Below, one piece after another: positions 43,560 to 52,027 of a DNA stretch of 64,000 bases. This stretch comes from CAZOKZ01 sp964580585. GTDB lineage: Bacteria; Sumerlaeota; Sumerlaeia; SLMS01; JAHLLQ01. Positions within the stretch are counted from its first letter, which is position 1. Every line of letters starts with the position of its first letter. Both the position numbers and the translations under genes were made by a program. The notes below the pieces were generated by a model. The model made no database searches. It was given only the letters and a program-made list of their open reading frames with translations, and was not told where the DNA came from. The stretch spans positions 1-64,000 of the forward strand of contig CAZOKZ010000003.1 in the NCBI GenBank assembly GCA_964580585.1, given 5' to 3'.

Positions 43560-45271
43560 GGAGGCGTCTCCTCTCCCGGACCCACTGTTCTAATGCCGTA
43601 AATGGACAGACCGAGTTCCCGCGGTTGTTTCTGGAAGTTAAACTCGCCCGGTTCCGTGTAAACGCGGCCAACGTTCAGCTCGAACAGGCTATGGGTGCCG
43701 ATGGCATCCTCGGGCAAGTCGAATTCCATGATGGCATAGGGTTGGTTCAACTGGTATCGGCCGATCAACCCATAATGCACCCGATGCAGGGAAACGTCGA
43801 TAGGGTACAAGTCTGGATTATGGGGCGGCAAACCCACAGCGACCAGTAATTTTGTCTTTTTCGGACAAAATACGAACACGCCTTGTTTGCCCATCCACCG
43901 AAATGGGGTGTTGTCGGCCCATTCGGTGGAATGGAATCCGGTAAGAAACGGCGCGGGCAATCCCGTGACAGGACCCAGCGGGTCGTGTGCGTGCTCGAAT
44001 ACAGCGGAAAGCCCATCGGAGATATCCAGCGAAGAAGAAGCCTGGCGTTCGCCCGACCATGTCGAGGGAATCCGCACGCGACCGGTAGATTTGACTTCGG
44101 TGGCGGCGCGCACGCGGAACAAACACATGCGGTCGGACCAGTCGTAGCAGGTGTCCAAGTGCGTACGGTCCTGGTGTACAGCCACGGTAATCGTATAATC
44201 GCCATCGCCGAGCGGCAGCGGAAATTCCGTGTTCAAATTGTAAATTTCACCCGGTTGAAACGATCCTAACTCCATGCCCTGCATGTGAGTGTTGGTGCCG
44301 TACACGTCCACCCCGAGACTGTCCTTGATCATAAATCCAATCGTCGGATTTTCAATCGGGGAGAAGAACATCACTGAGATGGACAGGCGCATCTTCGATT
44401 CGGGCTGGAAAAATTCGGTCTCGACGCCCTTCTCGTTGAACATCCGCACGCCGGTAACCAATGCCTGGAACGTCCCCGAGCGCCGGGGCCCCGCTGGCGA
44501 TTCCTCGCGGTCCTTGTTGACCCAGTGGATTTTCATTTCGGAATTGCCCGAGCCGCGCGCGGCCAGCAGCGCTCCGTAATGTTCCAGCACCTCGGCGGGG
44601 AATCCTCGGTTGATGATCGTGCCCTGGTCCAGCAGCACCGCTTCGTCGCACAGCGTTGAAACGGCGTTCGGGTCGTGGCTGACGAAGAGAATGGTACTGC
44701 CGATTTCACGATAATGGCGAATGCGACGGATGCATTTTTGCGAGAAGTGCGCGTCGCCGACAGAAAGGGCTTCGTCCACGATCAGTACCTGGGGATTGAC
44801 CGCCGCCGCGATGGAGAAGCCCAGGCGAACCGTCATCCCGGACGAATACGTTCTCAACGGTTGATCGATAAAGGGACCGAGTTCCGAAAATTCGATGATT
44901 TCCTGTTCGCTGGCCTTGATTTCCTCGGCGGAAAGGCCAAGCAACTGGCCGTTGATCCAGATATTCTGGCGGCCGGTGAATTCGGGGTGGAAACCGGTGC
45001 CCAGTTCAAGCAGCGCCGCGATGCGGCCTTCGACTTTGATTTCACCCGTCGAGGGAAACAATGTTCCCGTGATGATTTTCAGCAGCGTGGACTTTCCGGC
45101 GCCATTGGGGCCGATGATGCCGATCGAACGCCCGGCGGATACATGCAGATTGATGTCTCGCAGGGCCCAGAAATCCCGATGACGCGAAGCCAGACCCGCC
45201 CACGACAATACGCGATCCACGGGCCGATCGTACAGCCGGAAGCGTTTATTGATGTTGTTGAGTTGGATCAT
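43532..45271 (-). CDS. ABC transporter ATPase with C-terminal glycan-binding domains (Wzt-like)
   Basis: The first ~245 residues are an ABC ATPase of the polysaccharide-export type: Walker A GPNGAGKST (54-62), signature YSSGM (142-146), Walker B VLIVDEAL (162-169), and SHDPNAV for the H-loop. Residues ~260-420 match the Wzt C-terminal domain (FQALVTGVRMFNEKG, MELGSFQPGEIYNLN), which recognises the end cap of the exported O-antigen. A further ~150-residue unassigned domain lies beyond. The permease Wzm is not adjacent: the next gene upstream is YceD. The 3' end overlaps the coiled-coil methyltransferase gene by 28 bases. Together they suggest an ABC-dependent polysaccharide pathway with terminal modification. 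Confidence 0.85.
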   Translation of the reverse strand: MIQLNNINKRFRLYDRPVDRVLSWAGLASRHRDFWALRDINLHVSAGRSIGIIGPNGAGKSTLLKIITGTLFPSTGEIKVEGRIAALLELGTGFHPEFTGRQNIWINGQLLGLSAEEIKASEQEIIEFSELGPFIDQPLRTYSSGMTVRLGFSIAAAVNPQVLIVDEALSVGDAHFSQKCIRRIRHYREIGSTILFVSHDPNAVSTLCDEAVLLDQGTIINRGFPAEVLEHYGALLAARGSGNSEMKIHWVNKDREESPAGPRRSGTFQALVTGVRMFNEKGVETEFFQPESKMRLSISVMFFSPIENPTIGFMIKDSLGVDVYGTNTHMQGMELGSFQPGEIYNLNTEFPLPLGDGDYTITVAVHQDRTHLDTCYDWSDRMCLFRVRAATEVKSTGRVRIPSTWSGERQASSSLDISDGLSAVFEHAHDPLGPVTGLPAPFLTGFHSTEWADNTPFRWMGKQGVFVFCPKKTKLLVAVGLPPHNPDLYPIDVSLHRVHYGLIGRYQLNQPYAIMEFDLPEDAIGTHSLFELNVGRVYTEPGEFNFQKQPRELGLSIYGIRTVGPGEETPPWEDMTHSN

Positions 45272-45281
45272 ATTCGGGTGC

Positions 45282-45857
45282 TTAGGACGAGGCTTCTTCG
45301 TTGCTTAACTTCTTGCGAATGTCCGCCAGTTGATTCTGCCAGGCGGCCGTTGCATCGTTCGGGGCTGGATTATCAGCTTTGGGTTCTGGCTTAGATTTTG
45401 GTTCTTCGCTGATATTTTCCTGCCAGTGCGGGCAATCTTTCTGGTCGGCGTAAGAACATTTTGGCAGTTGCGGAAGCGCCACCATCAATTCCTCGCGCAA
45501 TTGCTCGAGCGGATAGATCGCGTCGCCGTGGTAAATCAACGGGTCGTCTTTATCGACTGTTTCGCCATGCTTCTCCATCTCGTCTCGTGAAAGAAACGCC
45601 AATTTCACTTCCACCTCGACGGGGAATTCCAGTTCCTGCAGGCATCGAACGCATGCGGCTTTCACCGTGGTTGAGAGCGTTCCATGCAAATAAACGTTAT
45701 GATGGCCGGCCATTTGGGCCTTATATTGTCCAACAATCGGTTTTTCGAACCGATATTCGGGGTCGTCGAGCAAATCGAACTCCATCGGGCTCAGCTCGAA
45801 GTTGCATTCGATGGGCTCGATTTTCAGACGTTCGACTTCGATCCGCAAAATGGTCAT
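45282..45857 (-). CDS. yceD: YceD family (DUF177) protein, possible role in 23S rRNA metabolism
   Basis: A 191-residue DUF177 protein. Key features are ELSPMEFDLLDDPEYRF, the GHHNVYLHGTLSTTVKAACVRCLQEL block with the CVRC metal-like pair, and the later LPKCSYADQKDCPHW, so four Cys are arranged as in other YceD proteins. In proteobacteria YceD affects 23S rRNA accumulation. The ATG at 45855-45857 is used; AGGAG lies ~12 bases upstream, a slightly long spacing, and an ATG four codons earlier would leave no space for the ribosome site. In many genomes the ribosomal protein gene rpmF follows; here a Wzt-like gene follows after 10 bp instead. The C-terminal ~40 residues are polar and disordered. 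Confidence 0.8.
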   Translation of the reverse strand: MTILRIEVERLKIEPIECNFELSPMEFDLLDDPEYRFEKPIVGQYKAQMAGHHNVYLHGTLSTTVKAACVRCLQELEFPVEVEVKLAFLSRDEMEKHGETVDKDDPLIYHGDAIYPLEQLREELMVALPQLPKCSYADQKDCPHWQENISEEPKSKPEPKADNPAPNDATAAWQNQLADIRKKLSNEEASS

Positions 45858-46056
45858 GGACGGGATCATCTCCTGTGGGGTGCGACGTGGGGAACCTTCC
45901 GGTTTTCTCCCCGGGGCGGTCAATGGGGAAGGTCAGCCTCCTTGGGGGTTGACGCGCAAGCGGTGTTCCCGGCTTCCTAGATTTTCGGTCGATTCGAGCC
46001 GGGGTCTGCCGCGCTGGTGGTTTGTATCTGAATTTCACGGAAAGTCCTGGGAACAC

Positions 46057-48285
46057 ATGGAACACGATATCGGTTCTCTCCAGACATTCGTGTACGCCCT
46101 GATGTCGGGTGTGTTGCTGGTGGCGGTGGCGCGCAAGCTGCGCATACCCGCCATTGTGCTGCTTCTGTGTGGCGGGATTGTTCTCGGCCCCCAGGTTCTC
46201 GGGATCATCGATCCCACGAATCTGGGCGAGGGTCTGAAAGCCATTATCTCCTGCGGTGTGGCGGTAATTCTGTTCGAGGGCGGGCTTACCCTCGACCTCA
46301 AGGGCTATCGTGCCGCCTCGAAAGTCATCAAGCGCCTGCTCAGTCTGGGCGTCGTGGTGACCTGGATAGCCACGGGGATCATCGTTCACGCATTGTTTCA
46401 TTATCCGTACGAATTTTCGCTTCTGGCGGGCAGTTTGGTGATTGTTACCGGACCAACGGTGATTGGGCCCCTGCTCAGCAGAATTCGACTTAAGCAAAAC
46501 CTGCATCAGATTTTGCACTGGGAAGGCATTCTGATCGATCCGGTCGGGGTGTTCATCGCCGTGCTGTGTTTCGAGTGGGTTTCCGTTCACATTGGCCTCG
46601 GGATGGCCGTTGTCCAGTTCTTCGGTCGGTTCTTTGTTGGCATTGCGATCGGCCTGTTGGGTGGCGTGATCATCGAAATCCTGATGCGCCGGAGATTGAT
46701 TCCGGAAAAAATGGAAAACCTCGTCGTGTTGGCTGCTTCGATGACCATTTTTGTGGTTTGCGACCATCTGTACGCCGAATCCGGGCTGCTGGGTACGGTG
46801 GTAGCCGGGTTTTATCTGGCAATTCGCAAGCCGTTGAAGATCGAGGAAATCCGCGAATTCAAGGCTCAGCTCACCGATTTACTGATCGGTCTATTGTTTG
46901 TCTTGCTGGCCGCCAAATTGGATATTCGCTTGTTCGTTACGCACGGATGGACGTTGGCGTATGCCATAGCGCTGCTGATGTTCGTGATCCGGCCGCTGAA
47001 CATTTTCCTCAGCACCTGGAACAGCGGGCTGACCGTGCGGGAAAAATTCGTCCTCTCCTGGATCGCTCCACGAGGCATCGTGGCGGCATCGATGGCATCG
47101 TTGTTTGCCACGTCGCTGGTGGATACCGGGCACGAGGAAGGCCGGTTCCTGGAAGTTTTCACCTACTCGGTGATCGCAGCGACGGTGGTGCTTCAGGGCT
47201 TTTCGGCGGGCATTGTCAGCAGGCTGCTGGGCACCCAGCGCCCCGAACCCACGGGCGTCTTGATTGCTGGAGCCAATCGTCTTGGGCGTGAACTGGCAAA
47301 CTTCATCACCTCCCAGGCCAAATGGGCATGTTTGCTGGTCGATACGAACGCGCGCGAAGTCCAGGCCGCCGAGGACGCCGGATTGGTGGCGATGCGAGCC
47401 AATGCGCTCGATCCGAATTTGCCCGAGGATATCGAACAACGCGATATTGGTCGGGTGATTGCGCTGACGGATAATGAAGAATTGAACACGTTGATTTGCC
47501 AGCGTTGGGGGCGCATCGTTGGACGCGGTAATGTGTTTCGCTGGTCCACTCAATTACGCGCCGCAGAAGACGACGAAAAAGGCGAACAGGCGGGATCTCC
47601 TATTTGGAATCGACTGTCCAAACCGTCCTTCGTCGCTGCTGAATTGGCCATGGGCGAGGCCTCGCTGGTTCGCAGCACCAAGCCGCTGAGTCCGATGCCG
47701 CCCGCCGAGTACATTTTGCTCGCGGGATATGGTGAAAACCGGATTTGTTTTAATGATTCCGAAATGCCCAAAACAACGGGCGAAGGCGAATCTAAAAACC
47801 AACTGCTCTATCTGAAACGCAGCACGGATTATTTTGCAAAATGCCTGAATCCCAAACTGATCATTCGTACTCATCCCGCCAGTTGGAAAGATCTGCTGCG
47901 GTCGATGGTTCGGTTGGCAGTCGAACGTGAACCGCGCATCAACCAGGAAGCCATGATTCGGGATTTGGTGGATCGCGAAGAAGCGTTTCCCAGCAGCGTG
48001 GGTCACGGTGTGGCGATTCCTCACACGTATTCCGATGCGCTGCGCCATCCGATGTGCGTGTGTGGACAAATTCCCGCCGGGATCGAGATTATTCCGAAAT
48101 CCGGGGAGCGCATCCAATTGGTTTTCTTGCTGTTAAGTCCGGCGGGAGACCCTGCGGCGCACCTGGCGACGTTGGCTGAAATCGCGCGATTGCTTCAAAA
48201 AGACGAAGTGCGTCAGCGTCTGAAGGAAGCCAAGGTTCCGGATGAGTTTTTGGAGTTGTTGCTCTTTGAGCAGGCGAAAAAATAA
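46057..48285 (+). CDS. Cation/proton antiporter with RCK (TrkA-N) and PTS EIIA-like domains
   Basis: Residues 1-~390 are a CPA-type sodium/proton or potassium/proton antiporter with ~12 helices; GVAVILFEGGLTLDL, VTGPTVIGPLL and IDPVGVFIAVL carry the typical conserved acidic/Asp residues. Residues ~395-500 are an RCK-type TrkA-N domain (VLIAGANRLGRELANF). The last ~150 residues are a fructose/mannitol-type EIIA domain with VGHGVAIPHTYSDA (His phosphorylation site) and VFLLLSPAGDPAAHLATLAEIARLL. So one chain joins transport, nucleotide sensing and a PTS-like phosphorylation module. The ATG at 46057 is the first inside the membrane domain; the ribosome site is weak. Regulation of ion flux by PTS state is an inference. 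Confidence 0.85.
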   Translation: MEHDIGSLQTFVYALMSGVLLVAVARKLRIPAIVLLLCGGIVLGPQVLGIIDPTNLGEGLKAIISCGVAVILFEGGLTLDLKGYRAASKVIKRLLSLGVVVTWIATGIIVHALFHYPYEFSLLAGSLVIVTGPTVIGPLLSRIRLKQNLHQILHWEGILIDPVGVFIAVLCFEWVSVHIGLGMAVVQFFGRFFVGIAIGLLGGVIIEILMRRRLIPEKMENLVVLAASMTIFVVCDHLYAESGLLGTVVAGFYLAIRKPLKIEEIREFKAQLTDLLIGLLFVLLAAKLDIRLFVTHGWTLAYAIALLMFVIRPLNIFLSTWNSGLTVREKFVLSWIAPRGIVAASMASLFATSLVDTGHEEGRFLEVFTYSVIAATVVLQGFSAGIVSRLLGTQRPEPTGVLIAGANRLGRELANFITSQAKWACLLVDTNAREVQAAEDAGLVAMRANALDPNLPEDIEQRDIGRVIALTDNEELNTLICQRWGRIVGRGNVFRWSTQLRAAEDDEKGEQAGSPIWNRLSKPSFVAAELAMGEASLVRSTKPLSPMPPAEYILLAGYGENRICFNDSEMPKTTGEGESKNQLLYLKRSTDYFAKCLNPKLIIRTHPASWKDLLRSMVRLAVEREPRINQEAMIRDLVDREEAFPSSVGHGVAIPHTYSDALRHPMCVCGQIPAGIEIIPKSGERIQLVFLLLSPAGDPAAHLATLAEIARLLQKDEVRQRLKEAKVPDEFLELLLFEQAKK

Positions 48286-48330
48286 TGCGGTTGCCGGGGT
48301 AAACACCGGTATTTTAGACAGGATGACGGA

Positions 48331-48846
48331 ATGGACGGGAAAATGTTCCGGAATCCTCACGGGATTTTGCGTATGTTCAATCAACTGAAGCGGACTGAAA
48401 ATCGTGTGACTCTTTTCAGAGTTATACCAATAGCGCTGGTTTTTTTTCTGGCAGGTTGCGCGGCGCACAAACGGGAAAAATCAACCATGGATGCCGCCAC
48501 TTCTCCAACCTTAACGCGAGCCGATTTTCTTTCTCTAACCGACGGCTCGGTGCCTGATGAACTGCGCGAGGCGCTCGAAGTTCGCGATTACACGTTTACC
48601 CCCGCGCAAGATGGCGATTTGCCGCTCGTCAAACTCGACTTGTTCAACGTCTCGAGCGAGAAAGAATTGGCGTTTCAGATTCGAACGGTGTTTTTCCGCG
48701 AGGCCGGGACGATGATCGATGCTTCCGAATGGGCCACGGTACACATTCCTCCGCGCCAATCGCACTTTTACCGCTGCCAGTCGTTTTCTCCTTTTGCCGC
48801 CAGCGAACAGGTACAGTTGCGGCTCGTTCATCAACCCTCAACCTGA
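48331..48846 (+). CDS. Lipoprotein of the YcfL/DUF1425-like type
   Basis: A small envelope lipoprotein: hydrophobic RVIPIALVFFLAGC ends in lipobox LAGC with Cys near residue 43. The rest has VKLDLFNVSSEKELAFQIRTVFF and WATVHIPPRQSHFYRCQSF, resembling DUF1425/YcfL proteins found next to LpoB in enterobacteria, where they are linked to peptidoglycan synthesis. Similarity is pattern-based. The ATG at 48331 has AGGA seven bases before it, but its n-region would be unusually long; the ATG at 48373 (GGGA eight bases upstream) would give a more typical signal. It lies 45 bp downstream of the antiporter gene. Confidence 0.65.
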   Translation: MDGKMFRNPHGILRMFNQLKRTENRVTLFRVIPIALVFFLAGCAAHKREKSTMDAATSPTLTRADFLSLTDGSVPDELREALEVRDYTFTPAQDGDLPLVKLDLFNVSSEKELAFQIRTVFFREAGTMIDASEWATVHIPPRQSHFYRCQSFSPFAASEQVQLRLVHQPST

Positions 48847-48867
48847 GATCGAAAGGAACACGCGCGT

Positions 48868-49872
48868 TTGGACGTCATCGGTTGGCTGATTGTCGTGGCA
48901 ATGGCCGGGCTGCTTGTCTGGGCGCGCCATTCCGTTTGGATGTTCCTGTGCACGTTTGTGCCTTCGTTGCTCAAAAAACTGCCCATGGCGCTCCTGACCA
49001 TGTGGTTTGTGGCGACGACCGTGTTTTTGCTGACCAAAGCCGCAGGCGACAACATGGTCATGACAGAAGGCCGCATGGATGAAACCGTTCGCCAGAACAT
49101 CATCCGGCAATGGGGTCTCGACCAACCGCTCTGGAAGCAGTATTTCGTTCAAATGACCAAGCTGGCCGTGCTCGATACGATGCCCTCGCGCATTCAAAAC
49201 GGCAAAACCATGCGTGACATCCTGCACGACCATTTGCCTGCGTCGGTGGCGTTGGGTGGACGCGCGATGCTGCTGGCCGTTTTGCTTGGGATTCCGATCG
49301 GGGTGCTTTGCGCATTATATCATGCGCGATGGTTCGATCATGTGGGCAAGGGCGTCGCGCTTCTGGGTGTTTCCGTGCCGAGTTTCATCCTGGCATCGCT
49401 TGTATTGTTTGTCGTTTCGCGCAAGATGGGCTGGGTGCCCGCTATGCAGTGGAAAGAAGCCCGCTATTTATGGGGACCTGCGGCTTGTCTGGGGGCATTT
49501 CCCTTCGCAGCGGTGTTGCGCTTGACGCGTGCGTCGATGCTCGAAGCGCTGAGCGAAGACTATGTGCGGACCGCGCGAGCCAAAGGTGTGGCCGAGTGGA
49601 AAGTCATCGTGCGGCACACGTTGCGCAATTCGCTTGGGCCTGTGGTAACGTATCTGGGGCCCGTGGCGGCGGGGTTGTTGACGGGCAGCCTGGTCGTCGA
49701 GCAGATTTTTGCCATCCCTGGCATGGGCGACATGTTCGTGCGCTCGGTCCAGAACCGCGACATGCCGTTAATTTTAGGCACCACGGTGTTCTTCAGCGCC
49801 CTCTTGGTGTTCCTCAACCTTGTTGTCGATGCGTTGTACCCGGTGCTGAACCCAAGATTACGAGACGGGTGA
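48868..49872 (+). CDS. ABC transporter permease of the oligopeptide/nickel (OppB/DppB) family
   Basis: An inner-membrane permease with six main helices plus one extra N-terminal helix (DVIGWLIVVAMAGLLVWA). The WGLDQPLWKQYFVQM loop, the LPASVALGGRAMLLAVLLGIPIG segment, and the EAA-type coupling loop ALSEDYVRTARAKGVAEWKV followed by HTLRNSLGPVV are hallmarks of OppB/DppB. The partner permease (OppC), ATPases and binding protein are not adjacent. The start is TTG with AAGGA nine bases upstream. Substrate (peptides, nickel or others) is unknown. It lies between a lipoprotein gene and a GT-C gene with short gaps, so they may form one transcript. Confidence 0.85.
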   Translation: MDVIGWLIVVAMAGLLVWARHSVWMFLCTFVPSLLKKLPMALLTMWFVATTVFLLTKAAGDNMVMTEGRMDETVRQNIIRQWGLDQPLWKQYFVQMTKLAVLDTMPSRIQNGKTMRDILHDHLPASVALGGRAMLLAVLLGIPIGVLCALYHARWFDHVGKGVALLGVSVPSFILASLVLFVVSRKMGWVPAMQWKEARYLWGPAACLGAFPFAAVLRLTRASMLEALSEDYVRTARAKGVAEWKVIVRHTLRNSLGPVVTYLGPVAAGLLTGSLVVEQIFAIPGMGDMFVRSVQNRDMPLILGTTVFFSALLVFLNLVVDALYPVLNPRLRDG

Positions 49873-49899
49873 CATTCGTTTTTCAGGAGCTTCCCTCTC

Positions 49900-51879
49900 A
49901 TGTCCACTACCTCTGACCAGTGTTCCCGCCGGACGGGGTGGATGTTATTTTTGGGACTTTTGATGCTATCGGGGGTGTTGTTTTCTGGTCGGTTGGGGTC
50001 GAGTGACGAGATCCTGATGGCGTTTACAACGCGGTCGATTGCGACAAAATTCAGTCTTCATTTTCCTGAAACCTATGGTCAGACATTTACCGGCTACGGC
50101 TTGGGAATGCCGTTGGCAGGCGTTCCTTTTTTTGGGTTGGAGTGGTTGCTGCGCACGATTGGAGTGATTGGCGAAACGGCGAATATCTCGCTGTTGCCTT
50201 TAGCCAGCGCGTTCCTCTTTGCGCTGCTCGGTGTGTTGGTGGCGGGAAGTGCGCGACGTCTTGGCGGAGGAGAGCAGACAACCCCACGCCAGGCGGCTTG
50301 TTCGGCTGCGGTGGCATTGGTGGCGAGCCCTTTCCTGCCTGTTTCGACGATGTTTTACAGCGATTTGTTGGCTGCCGTGGGATTGGCGGGAATGGTGTGG
50401 GCGACGTTGCGTCCGGAGGGACGTGGCAGGTTGGCGCTGGCGTTCGTCTTTGCCTTAGCCGCGATCCTGGCGCGCACAGCCACGCTGCCGCTGGTGCTGT
50501 TGGTGCTCACCTGGATTTGGTCGTGTCACCGATTCAGCGCCGTTTTTTGGTCGGGCGTTGCCGGAACGGTAGCTGGGTTGGGCGTTTGGCTGGCACAAAA
50601 CGTAATTTTGCGAGGGGCGCCGTTCGCCACTGGTTACGAGGGCCAGGAATTCACCACGCCGCTTCTGACGGGACTGTTTGGATTGCTGCTGTCACCCGAA
50701 CGCGGGGTGTTCGTTTTCTTCCCAGTCATCGTTTTTGCCTTTGCAGGAACGGTGGCCGCGAACAATGAACAAGTTCGCCGATATCAACTTCTCGCGGCGG
50801 GAGTGCTCGGGTTTTCGCTCGTGTTTCATGCACGATTCTGGACTTGGCACGGTGGCTGGACGGTCGGACCGCGCTTTTTGCTCCCCGCACTCGCTGTGGC
50901 GATGCCGCTTGTCGTGCGGGGAATTGTGCAACTCGGTGAGTTTTCCGTGCGCAAACGCAATCTGTTCGTTGCTGCCTTGGTCTGGGGTTTGGCGGGAGCG
51001 TGGCTTTACACACTGTTCAGTCCTATAGCGGTTTGGAACGAATTGTACAGCTTTCACCAAGTTGAAAGCCGCTGGTTATTCGAGCCACAACTCAGTTTGT
51101 GGACGTTGTGGCCCGCGCTGCTTCAAGACGGCGCGTTCGAGCCGCAGTTGTTACGGGGGGTCATGTCGAGCATCGGCATGGAATCCAGGGTGATTATCTG
51201 TGTGTTGATTGCGTTTTGCTTTTTGATACCACTCTTGGGGATTTTGCGTAAGTCGTCCACTTATTTTGATGGGTCGCTTCAATGGTTTTCAGTGGGATTT
51301 GGTAAGGCATTCGCCCTATTAGGCGTCCTGTTGATTCTTGGTTTCAGCGTGCTTGGCTTTGTCAAAGGTCCGCGTGGCTGGGAGTTTGATGGCATGCGGA
51401 AGGGCTACTCCAAATCGGACACCTACCCTGCGCTTCGTCTTTCCAGCGGCGGTACCTACTACACGTTTGCGGATTTTCGCCCGCATGGGACGTACACGTT
51501 TTATGTCAAGGTGCGTGGGGCGTTTCGTGTGTCGCTCGATGGGAAGCCAATCCTTGGGTCGGATGACCGTGACGCGCCACGTCGGTTGGCCCATGCTTCT
51601 GTCGAGATTGCGGAATCGGGACCGAGGTTGCTCGCGGTCGAGTTCGATCCACCCGCGTCGGGCGAGCGGATGCTGAATCTGTACTGGACATGGCCGGGCG
51701 AGGGGACGATGCTGCGGCCTGTTGGGGGCGAATATACGCTGCCGCGCGAGCTTTCGCCTCTGGAACGCGCGGCGACATTTGTGTGGCGAAGAAAAATCAT
51801 TCTGCTCGCGGCGGGATTGGCTTTCGTGTTGCTGTTGATCCCCCTGGACAGCCGAAAACGGGACATTCAGGCTGGTTGA
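49900..51879 (+). CDS. Second GT-C-like membrane protein with C-terminal PA14-like domain
   Basis: About eleven helices follow the first one, and after it comes GSSDEILMAFTTRSI with an acidic pair typical of GT-C enzymes' first loop, then TYGQTFTGYGLGMPLAGVPF. The last ~160 residues before the end form an extracytoplasmic domain (LRLSSGGTYYTFADFRPHGTYTFYV, VSLDGKPIL, EFDPPASGERMLNLYWTWPGEG) that resembles PA14-type carbohydrate-binding modules, followed by a final helix. This suggests periplasmic glycosyl transfer with a glycan-binding module. The ATG has AGGAG upstream and the gene lies 27 bp after the OppB-like gene. It is unlike the GT-C at 8.9 kb in architecture. Acceptor unknown. Confidence 0.65.
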   Translation: MSTTSDQCSRRTGWMLFLGLLMLSGVLFSGRLGSSDEILMAFTTRSIATKFSLHFPETYGQTFTGYGLGMPLAGVPFFGLEWLLRTIGVIGETANISLLPLASAFLFALLGVLVAGSARRLGGGEQTTPRQAACSAAVALVASPFLPVSTMFYSDLLAAVGLAGMVWATLRPEGRGRLALAFVFALAAILARTATLPLVLLVLTWIWSCHRFSAVFWSGVAGTVAGLGVWLAQNVILRGAPFATGYEGQEFTTPLLTGLFGLLLSPERGVFVFFPVIVFAFAGTVAANNEQVRRYQLLAAGVLGFSLVFHARFWTWHGGWTVGPRFLLPALAVAMPLVVRGIVQLGEFSVRKRNLFVAALVWGLAGAWLYTLFSPIAVWNELYSFHQVESRWLFEPQLSLWTLWPALLQDGAFEPQLLRGVMSSIGMESRVIICVLIAFCFLIPLLGILRKSSTYFDGSLQWFSVGFGKAFALLGVLLILGFSVLGFVKGPRGWEFDGMRKGYSKSDTYPALRLSSGGTYYTFADFRPHGTYTFYVKVRGAFRVSLDGKPILGSDDRDAPRRLAHASVEIAESGPRLLAVEFDPPASGERMLNLYWTWPGEGTMLRPVGGEYTLPRELSPLERAATFVWRRKIILLAAGLAFVLLLIPLDSRKRDIQAG

Positions 51880-51898
51880 ACCGCGAGAGCCCGGAGCG

Positions 51899-51920
51899 CG
51901 GACCGCAATTTCACGGTCCG
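51899..51920. other. Hairpin in the leader of the gspE operon
   Basis: CGGACCG (51899-51905) pairs with CGGTCCG (51914-51920), loop CAATTTCA, without a T-run. It lies between the GT-C stop and the gspE start and could end transcription weakly or act in the operon's 5' leader. Confidence 0.4.
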
Positions 51921-52027
51921 GTGGGGGTAGTGCGCAGGAATTGGCAAGTCTAACTTTTTCAGGCCCATAGGGTCCTATAATCATCCGGGCGACGGGGCCC
52001 GAAACCCGTCAACATCAGGAGCGTATC

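Noticed and set aside
45721..46767. 348-residue minus-strand open frame across the yceD start and antiporter gene
   Set aside because: Sequence is rich in H, N, Q and D as expected for an antisense frame of a membrane gene; both strands' real genes have domain support.
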